Shown piece after piece: positions 6,340 through 13,580 of a stretch of DNA of 24,187 nt. The position numbers and the translations under genes are program-made. The DNA lies in the IMG/VR virus record IMGVR_UViG_3300043823_000176, positions 1-24,187 of that record, one strand, 5' to 3'. A model generated the notes under the pieces. That model searched no databases. It worked only from the letters and a program-made list of their open reading frames with translations, and was not told where the DNA came from. This DNA is from a virus. Positions within the stretch are counted from its first letter, which is position 1, and each line of letters begins with the position of its first letter.

Positions 6340-7131
6340 GTGCCAACTACATCGGACCCACGTATCGTCAATAAATTAGCAGAAGAGTTGACGGCTGGAA
6401 CTCAGGAGAACTTTCAAGTTGCTACTGAGGCTCCAGCCGACACTCTGGTAAAACTTCCAGCAGGTCTTATTAATAAAGATAGAACCGTTAGTAAGGTAGC
6501 TGAGATTCGAGAACTTAATGGTCTTGATGAAGAAGCAATTGCAAAGTCTGGGAATACCTCAAAGGCGTTGCTGACAATCCTTCAAAGAGGTCTACTTACT
6601 ATCGGAGAGCGTCAACCAGTAAAAGAGGACTTTGATGCAATGCTCTCTGGTGATAGAGACTCAATCTTGTTGGGTATCCGTAAAGCAACTTTTGGTAGAA
6701 CCGTAGAGTACACAGGATACTGTGTAACCTGCGACGGTCCTAAAGAATTTACAATTGATTTGGATAAAGACATTGAAGTAAAAGAATTAGATAACCCGCT
6801 TGAGCGCACATGGACACTCCCTATTAAAGCTGGTCGAGCAGTTATCTCACTACCTAACGGAATTACCCAAAGAAAAGTCATGGACAACCAAGACAAGACT
6901 TTGGCAGAACTAAACACAATCATTCTTGCGGGATGCGTACTCAGTATTAACGAATCCCCGACAACTCCGAACACCGTTCTAGAACTTGGAATACAAGACC
7001 GTGAAACTCTTATCAGAGAGATAATTGACCGTAACCCAGGTCCGCGCCTTGGGGAGGTGACAAAGGCTTGTGAGGCATGTGGTACAGACGTTGAGTTACC
7101 ACTAAGTCTCGCTTCTTTGTTTCGACTATAA
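6340..7131 (+). CDS. Tail assembly chaperone, gp26/gp51-like zinc-ribbon family (upstream product)
   Basis: A 263-residue protein from a GTG preceded by AAAGGAGCACC. It shows the layout of T4 baseplate-hub-assembly/tail-chaperone proteins: an N-terminal 'VSKVAEIRELNGLDEEAIAK' segment at about 50-69, 'GDRDSILLGIRKATFGRTVEYTGYC' at 104-128, and two Cys pairs, C128/C131 and C244/C247, which probably form a zinc ribbon. It ends CEACGTDVELPLSLASLF, like the 'C..Cg..v.lpl...F' tail of the family. Lying between tube and tape measure, it should bind and protect the tape measure during tail assembly. The end of the frame contains a candidate +1 shift site (UUU at 7120) into an overlapping frame that closes at 7276. 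Confidence 0.75.
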   Translation: MPTTSDPRIVNKLAEELTAGTQENFQVATEAPADTLVKLPAGLINKDRTVSKVAEIRELNGLDEEAIAKSGNTSKALLTILQRGLLTIGERQPVKEDFDAMLSGDRDSILLGIRKATFGRTVEYTGYCVTCDGPKEFTIDLDKDIEVKELDNPLERTWTLPIKAGRAVISLPNGITQRKVMDNQDKTLAELNTIILAGCVLSINESPTTPNTVLELGIQDRETLIREIIDRNPGPRLGEVTKACEACGTDVELPLSLASLFRL

Positions 7132-7153
7132 AGCAGATGATTATGAAGGACTG

Positions 7154-7276
7154 ATGGACCAGTACGAAGTTCTTAGTAGAGCTTTTGGTTGGACACTCAG
7201 TGATATACGAAGTCTTTCTTTTAGAGAAAGAAAGAACTGGCTCGAACGTTCTAGGAGGGGCTTAAGTGGCAGGTAA
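7154..7276 (+). CDS. Second tail assembly chaperone ORF, probably read by +1 frameshift from the gene before
   Basis: The frame is open from 7106 to TAA at 7274-7276. If translated independently it would begin at the ATG at 7154 (40 residues), but GAAGGA sits only three bases upstream, a poor distance. The meaningful sequence starts earlier (YKADDYEGLMDQYEVL, then AFGWTLSDIRSLSFRERKNW, ending in basic residues). It fits the short helical C-terminal chaperone domains, 'fGWt..di..L..rER.nWL', made by frameshifting in many phages. The shift would be +1: UUU (7120-7122) before CGA can slip to UUC. That gives a 311-residue fusion, Phe261 followed by Asp-Tyr-Lys. The frame overlaps the tape-measure start by 11 bases. 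The domain call is fairly firm, the mechanism inferred. Confidence 0.6.
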   Translation: MDQYEVLSRAFGWTLSDIRSLSFRERKNWLERSRRGLSGR

Positions 7277-9422
7277 ACGCCAAGACCTTGTTGATTTAGT
7301 TGCACTCTCAGAGAAGCTTGCCCAAAATCTGGAGAGAAGCAACAAAGCTTCCATGGGAATTCACAACAGTCTGTTTGGTGCTGGACAAGCAGCGGGCTCT
7401 ATTGTTGGTGGGGGAAGTAACCCTGGTGGTGGTGGAAATGGAATTCTTTCTGGACCTAACAATAGGGGAGCAAGCTCAGTAGGAAGTACCATTGGCTTTG
7501 CTGCAGGCATGCTTGGAAAAGTAGCTGGTGCTACAGTACTTGCTGCAGTAAACAACCTTCCTAGCCCACAACAAGCCGCAGCGTATCAACTCGCTACCGC
7601 AAATCAATCATTTTTTGGCAACACTGGTTTCTCTCAGATAACTGCACTACAAAAGGCTTTGTCAGCTGGCGGTACTGCTATCAGCTCACAAGACGCTGTT
7701 AACGCAATTGCATCCTTGCAAAGTAACCGAATTTACAACGTAGGCTCTATTGCCTCTGGGGTAGGCGCTCTTTCTAACTACGCACCTAATCTAGGAATCG
7801 CAGGCACAGCTCAAGCAGCAGCATCATTTAACCAAGCTAGCAGTGTTAACCTGATGAACCAAATTGGTGTTCAAGTACGTGGTGCCAATGGTTTGATGCG
7901 AGACCCTAACCAAATAGCAAATGATTTTGTAGACAAGATTTGGCAAGAAACTCCCCCACTTCAAGGAAGCGCTTCACAGGCATACGCCTATCTAATAGGA
8001 GCCTTACAACCAGGTAACCAGCTTTACTTTATTCTTAATACCTATGTACAAGACCCAAACACACAGCAAATAATTATTAATAAGTTATTTGCTAAAGCAA
8101 AGGGGTTGCCAGGAACTGCAACAAAACAACAGCTTCAATCAGCAGGCTTGTTAACAGCAACAACAAATCAAATGAGCACATACAACACTGCTCAGCTTGG
8201 TCTAACACAGGCAACCCAACAGTCAATAAATGAGGGAACTGTTTCTGCATTAAAAATGTTAACAACAGCTACTAATGATTTTGCAGGTGCGGCTAAAAAC
8301 TTAGGCGGTCTTTTGAAAGCCTATGGATATGGAAGCACAGCCATGGGCGCGGCGGGAACAGGTGCCAGTTCATTGCTTGGCGGGCTTGCTGGAAATCTTC
8401 TGGGAACTGCTGGCGCATCTGTTGCCTCAAAATTATTTTCTAAAGCTGGTTCTTTCATTAAAGGCTTTTTTAAAGGTGGTATTTTATCTGACGCTGAGAA
8501 GGTAGCTCTTTTTCTTGGTGGTGAAGCTCTTGACCCTGCGGGCGGAGGAGCAATTGCGGATGCTGCTCTAACAGAGGGTATCAGTAGTGGCACTATGAGC
8601 ACCGTGCTTGGAATTCTTAAAGGAAGAGCATCTGGAGGACCTGTAGGTAGTAAAACTCCTTACATTGTTGGTGAAAAAGGTCCTGAGTTCTTTATTCCTA
8701 AATCTGATGGGATGATTATTTCTAATAAAATCTCTAATCAACTTGGCTTATTTAGAGCCGATAGTGGTGGAGTAAGCGCTGGTGGGGCTACTCCATACAG
8801 CGGTAGTAAGTTAACTCAAGACCAGTTAAGTGCTGTATTACAAGCAGCTGGTTTTTCTGGTAACGCACTCAGCACTGCGCAAAAGGTTGTGGGTATTGAG
8901 TCTGGCGGACTTCCTACAAACTTAAATCCTAATGCGAGTACTGGTGATTACTCCATGGGTCTTTTCCAAATTAACATGCTTGGTCAAATGGGTGTTCAAA
9001 GAAATGCCGAATACTTGAAGAAGTATGGTTCTATCGGGTACACAGGACCTTCCAGTTTATACAACCCAGCTATTAACGCCAAGATTGCATACGACATGTC
9101 TGGTGGCGGAACTGACTGGTCACCATGGTCAAACACTATGCGAAAGCTAGGTATGAGTACAGGTGGTGGAGTAGCTAGCTCTGGTGGTGGAACAACTATC
9201 AACACAGTCAACGGTATCTATAACCCAGGTTTACTTCAAAATGGATTTGGCACAGGAGCTCCAGGGACAGTTCTCGCATCTATGAGCGGTTCTATGCCTG
9301 CGTTTACTATTAACATAACAGTACCGCCAAGCACTGACCCACATCAAATTGCTAAAATAACAAGTGCAGCTCAAACTGGAGTTACTGCGGGACTTAAGAA
9401 GACAGGAGTGGTGAAGAGCTAA
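7266..9422 (+). CDS. Tape measure protein with an internal lysozyme-like / lytic transglycosylase domain
   Basis: A 718-residue protein from a GTG with AGGAGGGG upstream. Residues 1-30 are helical, followed by Gly-rich linkers and Ala/Gly-rich hydrophobic stretches (about 70-95 and 355-400) typical of tape measures. Residues 455-485 carry the recurrent tape-measure signature GGPVGSKTPYIVGEKGPEFFIP followed by DGMIISN. Residues about 515-628 form a lysozyme-like domain with GIESGG (Glu545 the likely acid), SMGLFQIN at 563-570, then 'LYNPAINAKIAYDMSGGG.DWSPW', matching 'iESgG....d.SiGLfQiN...l.dP..Na..A...s..G..WspW'. This domain would open peptidoglycan as the tail injects DNA. The end of the protein (MPAFTINITVPP...) is a beta segment often seen at tape-measure C-termini. 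Length suggests a tail near 100 nm by the usual length rule (inference). Confidence 0.9.
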   Translation: MAGKRQDLVDLVALSEKLAQNLERSNKASMGIHNSLFGAGQAAGSIVGGGSNPGGGGNGILSGPNNRGASSVGSTIGFAAGMLGKVAGATVLAAVNNLPSPQQAAAYQLATANQSFFGNTGFSQITALQKALSAGGTAISSQDAVNAIASLQSNRIYNVGSIASGVGALSNYAPNLGIAGTAQAAASFNQASSVNLMNQIGVQVRGANGLMRDPNQIANDFVDKIWQETPPLQGSASQAYAYLIGALQPGNQLYFILNTYVQDPNTQQIIINKLFAKAKGLPGTATKQQLQSAGLLTATTNQMSTYNTAQLGLTQATQQSINEGTVSALKMLTTATNDFAGAAKNLGGLLKAYGYGSTAMGAAGTGASSLLGGLAGNLLGTAGASVASKLFSKAGSFIKGFFKGGILSDAEKVALFLGGEALDPAGGGAIADAALTEGISSGTMSTVLGILKGRASGGPVGSKTPYIVGEKGPEFFIPKSDGMIISNKISNQLGLFRADSGGVSAGGATPYSGSKLTQDQLSAVLQAAGFSGNALSTAQKVVGIESGGLPTNLNPNASTGDYSMGLFQINMLGQMGVQRNAEYLKKYGSIGYTGPSSLYNPAINAKIAYDMSGGGTDWSPWSNTMRKLGMSTGGGVASSGGGTTINTVNGIYNPGLLQNGFGTGAPGTVLASMSGSMPAFTINITVPPSTDPHQIAKITSAAQTGVTAGLKKTGVVKS

Positions 9423-11113
9423 TGGCTGTATCGATTAACACATTGAAACAACAAATCGGAGTGTTGGCTACAAAAAACCAAAGTCTAGCAACGGCTCTTA
9501 ATACAGCTACTAACACTTACAACACTGCGTTAAGTAACGCTAAGACCATGATAGCTAACGCTGAGAATGTTCTGAACGCGGTTGTTTTCAGTGGTACAAA
9601 CTGGTACAACGGACCTGCACTATTTCAAACAGGAAGTAACCTATACCCAGAAGGGCTTACCTGGAGTGATGGTGCTAGTGCAATAATTCAAGAGATTCCT
9701 ATAACTTTTTATGGTGCTTTATATCAACCAACAAGTGCATCAGGAACAAGTTCTCCTTTTACGGGATACGTAGGGTACAACAGCACAACCAGCTGCCTAC
9801 TTGACCACTTAATAAATGACCATAGTAAAGATTTTTTAAGTGACGAGTTTGGTAATAATCCTTTGTCATCTAGCCCAACTCAATTTAGAACGGACTATAG
9901 TGTTGTATACGGCGACAACGTAACTCCAAAAGTACCTTTACTGTGGGCATACATGTATTACACAGACGCGTCTATTTTGTCGTATCTAGAAAAAATGAAT
10001 GTTGCTGCCTCTACCTCATCAGCTAGCAGCACAATTCGCAATCAAGTACAACAACAGCTTACTGATTACAACACACTTGGTCCTGCAGTAATAGCTCAAT
10101 ACGCTAAGGTCAAGGCACAGGTAACCGAAGGCGTAAATAACTACAAAGCGGCTGTAACAGCTTATACAAATACGCTGACTCAATTAGCGTCAGGAAAAGT
10201 AGGTGGTACGTCTACTACAGCTGGCTCTGACGCATCTAAAGGAAACATTACTCCTCCACCAAACACCAATGTGCCACCGACCTTTTTATCAGTAACCGCA
10301 TCTGATTGCGTCTTTAATCTTCCTCCTATTAAATCAAGCATCCCATTAAGTAGTGATAGCAATGGTATTTATGCAAACTATGCAGGGGATGATTCCAGCA
10401 GAAGAGGAAGGATTTGGGTTGCGGCAGACAGTAGGCAGATGTTTACACAAGACCCTACTACACAAAGTAAACCTCAATTCCCTTCACGCAGTGCCAACTA
10501 TGGTTTTCAATTTATTTGGAACCCTGAGTCTTACAATGTAAGTGTCACTATTAACTCAGATGTTACTCCGTCTTCTAATCAGTACTGGGCTACCGCACTT
10601 CCTGTATTCCCTAGTGGTGAAACGATGGCGGTAAGCATTGTCTTGGATAGAACAAATGACTTTGCTGCAACAGCTTTGCTTACTGAGGCTCAAGAAACGC
10701 AAAATTATGCATATACAGGTGTTTCATCATATCGACCATACTCAGAGTTATACGGGAGTATTGCAGACATTGACAACATTTCTACAATGGTCAAAGACAT
10801 GCAGTCCAGGGGAACAATGGCGGATATTGAATTCCTTTATAAGACCATTAACGGAGATGGGTGGAAGAATACTGTGACGGGCAACACTACCTCCGACATC
10901 GGTTTCTTAATGATGACTCTTGTTCATATTGAACTTGGTCCTACTAAGTATATTGGCTACTTAAACTCTCTTAACATAACTCATCAAAAATTTACACCAA
11001 CGATGGTGCCTCTAACTACACAGTTAGATATGCAGTTTGTTGTAATGGCTACTACACAAGTAGTTCAGCAATCAGGAGCAGGAAATTCAAATACACAGTC
11101 AGGAACTAAATAA
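9422..11113 (+). CDS. Tube-initiator / baseplate hub connector protein (CIS tube N-domain-like) with a long N-terminal extension
   Basis: This 563-residue protein starts in a TAATG overlap with the tape measure. Residues about 360-545 resemble the tube-like domain that links the tail tube to the hub in contractile injection systems (Afp7/Pvc7-like, and T4 gp48/gp54 in role). Visible are FQFIWNPESYNVSVTIN at 362-378, the 'f.fNPe.....' signature, a long variable loop, and 'GYLNSLNITHQKFTPTMVPLTTQLDMQFVVMATTQ' at the end. Residues 1-50 and 195-255 are Ala/Thr/Asn-rich helices, probably coiled coil, and residues 58-190 are an unrecognised domain. The LysM gene that follows supports the role: in related systems the LysM domain is fused to this protein. 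Confidence 0.65.
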   Translation: MAVSINTLKQQIGVLATKNQSLATALNTATNTYNTALSNAKTMIANAENVLNAVVFSGTNWYNGPALFQTGSNLYPEGLTWSDGASAIIQEIPITFYGALYQPTSASGTSSPFTGYVGYNSTTSCLLDHLINDHSKDFLSDEFGNNPLSSSPTQFRTDYSVVYGDNVTPKVPLLWAYMYYTDASILSYLEKMNVAASTSSASSTIRNQVQQQLTDYNTLGPAVIAQYAKVKAQVTEGVNNYKAAVTAYTNTLTQLASGKVGGTSTTAGSDASKGNITPPPNTNVPPTFLSVTASDCVFNLPPIKSSIPLSSDSNGIYANYAGDDSSRRGRIWVAADSRQMFTQDPTTQSKPQFPSRSANYGFQFIWNPESYNVSVTINSDVTPSSNQYWATALPVFPSGETMAVSIVLDRTNDFAATALLTEAQETQNYAYTGVSSYRPYSELYGSIADIDNISTMVKDMQSRGTMADIEFLYKTINGDGWKNTVTGNTTSDIGFLMMTLVHIELGPTKYIGYLNSLNITHQKFTPTMVPLTTQLDMQFVVMATTQVVQQSGAGNSNTQSGTK

Positions 11114-11397
11114 TGGCTATTAGCTCTACATCTAGATACTATAATGCTACTGTTGATTACATACAGCTCGAAGAGGGTGCTAACCAGAACCCCGTAGTGT
11201 TTTATAATTTTACGGATTTTGGAAAGCTGTCTGCCAAAACATATGTGTACGAGGGTACAGGTACTCGTCTTGACCAAATAGCTATGGAGCAATACAACAA
11301 GCCTCAGCTATGGTACTTGATTGCGGAATTTAATCCTCAGATTAAAGACCCTATGAACATCGCTCCTGGAACAGAGATACTTATTCCAAATGTATAA
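11113..11397 (+). CDS. LysM-domain baseplate protein (gp53/XkdP-like)
   Basis: A 94-residue protein with a single LysM-type fold at about residues 45-94: 'VYEGTGTRLDQIAMEQYNKPQLWYLIAEFNPQI', then NIAPGTEILIPNV. It matches the 'y..e.GdRLD.iA...ygdp.lWw.Ia.aNp...p..l.pG..l.IP' pattern. The N-terminus (SRYYNATVDYI...NPVVFYNF) matches the lead-in of T4 gp53-like baseplate proteins. In the baseplate, LysM proteins brace the hub-tube contact rather than binding sugar. It starts in a TAATG overlap and its end overlaps the hub gene by eight bases. Confidence 0.85.
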   Translation: MAISSTSRYYNATVDYIQLEEGANQNPVVFYNFTDFGKLSAKTYVYEGTGTRLDQIAMEQYNKPQLWYLIAEFNPQIKDPMNIAPGTEILIPNV

Positions 11398-12706
11398 CTT
11401 TATTGATATCAACCTTCCATTAGCAGATACTAAGACTATATTTTCTTATAGAACTATTCTGTCTATGGGTCGCTATCAACACCAGCACTTAACCATGTAT
11501 GTAAAGAACTGGGATATCAATTATTCTGATGTTAAGGCGGGGGCACCTATTCAGGTTACTATTACATCCCCGTACGGGTCTCAAGAGTTTGCAGGCTATA
11601 TTCACTCTGTTACTCCTGACCTATCTCCAGGAAAACAATTTGTTGAAGTAACTGCGTTGGGTTCCACATATGTGATGAAGCAAGCTTCTCAAAGAGTTTG
11701 GTCTAGTGTAACAGCCGACCAAGTAATTTCGGAGATTTGTACAAAGTACAACCACGCTTATCACGCAACCCCTTATCCTCGTGTTTACGATAACCTACTT
11801 CAGGCTGGTGAAACCGACTGGGAGTTTATGTGTAAATTAGCTGTTCAATCTGGCTACACACTTCGTCCTGAAGGAACCGCGATTTATTTTGACCCAATCA
11901 CTCAGGACTTTACTGACAATCAAGCTAACGCTCCTTATTTTGTTATGCGTCAAGCTAACGACCCCAAGGGACTTAGCATGTATAAGTTCACTCCTGAAAT
12001 AGGTGAAGCAAACACTTACGATGGTCAAACAAAAGCAGCCGTAGCTGTTGGTGGTATAGACCTGTCGTCTGCATCCTCAATCGTTACAACTAATCAGACA
12101 CGTCCTGCTACAACTAGAACAGTTTCGGACACAGAATTCTTTGACAGATTCCACACCTCTGCTGTTATACCAAACGCTCAAGTAGCTACGTATGAATCTA
12201 TCGCCGCAGATGAGCGTAATAGATACCCATACAGAGGAGATGCTCAAGTACTAGGAGATGCCAGAATTAAACCTGACATGCCTGTCTTTTTAGACGGCAT
12301 CGGTGCATCCTACTCTGGATATTGGACTGTTATTGAGTGTCAGCATATTTTTACAGAAAGAATGTACACAACTGAGATGACTGTTGGAACTGACTCTTTG
12401 GGTCAAGTAGCCGCTGGAGCCAAAGCCCCAGCCTCTGTGCCTAATAGAGTGATAAGCCCAGTCTCTTTATCTAAGAAGGCTCCAGCGCCATCTACTCTTA
12501 TTAAGAACACCCCTACAGTTAATAACGCAACTAAAAACTCAGGGTTTACTCTTGCAAAAAATAGAAAGCAGCCCACCTCAGCCGCATCTGCGGCGACGCA
12601 ATCACCTAAGTGGGGAAATGCGTCTACTAACCTTAGAGTGACTCAGGCAAAAAACTCAGCAACTCCAGCTACAATAGCTAAGTTAAGGAGTCAAGGTGTC
12701 AGATAA
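11390..12706 (+). CDS. Baseplate hub protein (P2 gpD / T4 gp27 / XkdQ-like)
   Basis: A 438-residue hub protein. The N-terminal half has the tube-like hub strands: SMGRYQHQHLTMYVKNWD..., 'APIQVTITSPYGSQEFAGYIHSVTPDL' and FVEVTALGSTYVMKQASQRVW. It continues with TADQVISEICTKY and 'NLLQAGETDWEFMCKLAVQSGYTLRPEGTAIYF', where 'gEtdweFl.rLa...Gy.l...g..l.f' is the family hallmark. A further barrel strand, YRGDAQVLGDARIKPDMPV, precedes the last well-folded segment, which ends near residue 340 (TTEMTVGTDSLG). The remaining ~95 residues are Lys/Ala/Pro/Thr-rich and look disordered. The hub trimer carries the spike encoded next. The start overlaps the LysM gene, and the ribosome binding site is weak. 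Confidence 0.85.
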   Translation: MYNFIDINLPLADTKTIFSYRTILSMGRYQHQHLTMYVKNWDINYSDVKAGAPIQVTITSPYGSQEFAGYIHSVTPDLSPGKQFVEVTALGSTYVMKQASQRVWSSVTADQVISEICTKYNHAYHATPYPRVYDNLLQAGETDWEFMCKLAVQSGYTLRPEGTAIYFDPITQDFTDNQANAPYFVMRQANDPKGLSMYKFTPEIGEANTYDGQTKAAVAVGGIDLSSASSIVTTNQTRPATTRTVSDTEFFDRFHTSAVIPNAQVATYESIAADERNRYPYRGDAQVLGDARIKPDMPVFLDGIGASYSGYWTVIECQHIFTERMYTTEMTVGTDSLGQVAAGAKAPASVPNRVISPVSLSKKAPAPSTLIKNTPTVNNATKNSGFTLAKNRKQPTSAASAATQSPKWGNASTNLRVTQAKNSATPATIAKLRSQGVR

Positions 12707-13169
12707 TAAGCTTTATGGAATGTACAGAGGAATCTGTTACGACAACAATGACCCTACGGGGCATAATCGTATTAGGGTATCTATCCCTGACCTATTGGGT
12801 GACCCTTCCATTAATGATAAAGCAGTTACTGACTGGATTCCAGGATGTATGCCTGTTGTGGATAACGCAAATCACCCTGACCATCAAGCACATACTGCTG
12901 CTCAGATTGCTGCGCTATTGACCACAACAGCTACTGGTGTATCGGGAGGAACTGGGGGAGGAACTGTTCCAGCTCTAACCGTGGTAGCTAAATCGGGTGC
13001 TGGAACTTTAACCCACGCTCATCAAACTAGCTCTGATTCTTTAGATACCAACACAGCTAGCCCTGAACACACATATCATCGAAGCGTTCCGTTTATTAAC
13101 CAAGTCGTATGGGTCATGTTTGAAAAAGGCGACCCTAACTTTCCAGTCTGGATGGGGGTATACATCTAA
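12696..13169 (+). CDS. Baseplate spike protein with gp5/gpV-type OB fold and His-rich insert
   Basis: A 157-residue protein from a GTG with AAGGAG upstream. It overlaps the hub gene by 11 bases. The start LYGMYRGICYDNNDPTGHNRIRVSIPDLLG and the end 'VPFINQVVWVMFEKGDPNFPVWMGVYI' are the opening and closing strands of the OB domain of gp5/gpV spikes (G.....V....DP...gRv.v..P..., then p.v.d.Vlv.fe.GDp..P...G). Between them, residues about 55-130 form a Thr/Gly-rich insert with clustered histidines (HPDHQAH, THAHQ, HTYHRS). There is no triple-stranded beta-helix or PAAR tip and no lysozyme domain, so the piercing tip must come from another protein or from the insert itself. The fold call is strong. 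Confidence 0.82.
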   Translation: MSDNKLYGMYRGICYDNNDPTGHNRIRVSIPDLLGDPSINDKAVTDWIPGCMPVVDNANHPDHQAHTAAQIAALLTTTATGVSGGTGGGTVPALTVVAKSGAGTLTHAHQTSSDSLDTNTASPEHTYHRSVPFINQVVWVMFEKGDPNFPVWMGVYI

Positions 13170-13579
13170 TGTCTAATATCGAGGGTAGCGCAATCGCCTT
13201 CCCGTTCTCTATCGACCAATCTGGCTCTATTGCCTACATTCAGGACAATGACAGCCAAATATGGGAAGACCGTGTTAAGTATGTCGTGTTCACATACCTC
13301 AGTGAGCGTGTTATGCGCCCTGACTTTGGCTCACGTATTCAAGAGCTTAGCTTTGAAAACATTAGTTTAACTCAAAAGCTATCCACAGAATATGTACTCG
13401 ACGCATTTACAAAGTGGCTTCCTAAACTTATTTTAAATGATGTAAAAGTAACAGCAGACCCTGTAAACGGCGGAATTAGCGTCGAAATTGACTATACTTT
13501 ACCTAGTGGTGAGAGCCAACAGTACGTAACCACTGTGGCTACCTATAACCAGTACGGTGAACTAACGCAAGGAGGATGA
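13169..13579 (+). CDS. Baseplate wedge protein, T4 gp25 / P2 gpW-like
   Basis: A 136-residue protein starting in a TAATG overlap with the spike gene. The gp25 signature is clear: 'IWEDRVKYVVFTYLSERVMRPDFGSRIQELSFENIS' at about residues 30-65, with the PDFGS.i.el.F turn, followed by LSTEYVLDAFTKWLPKLIL and a C-terminal 'VEIDYTLPSG' strand. gp25-like proteins form the baseplate wedge and nucleate sheath assembly. It is followed one base later by the gpJ-like partner, whose ribosome binding site (AAGGAGG) lies inside this gene's last codons. Confidence 0.92.
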   Translation: MSNIEGSAIAFPFSIDQSGSIAYIQDNDSQIWEDRVKYVVFTYLSERVMRPDFGSRIQELSFENISLTQKLSTEYVLDAFTKWLPKLILNDVKVTADPVNGGISVEIDYTLPSGESQQYVTTVATYNQYGELTQGG

Positions 13580-13580
13580 C

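Noticed and set aside
8321-8602. 93-codon open frame on the minus strand inside the tape-measure gene (and similar frames inside the sheath gene at 4676-4918 and 5042-5314)
   Set aside because: They are shadows of strongly coding plus-strand genes, rich in Pro/Ala from the reverse of Gly/Ala codons, without ribosome binding sites or recognisable motifs.
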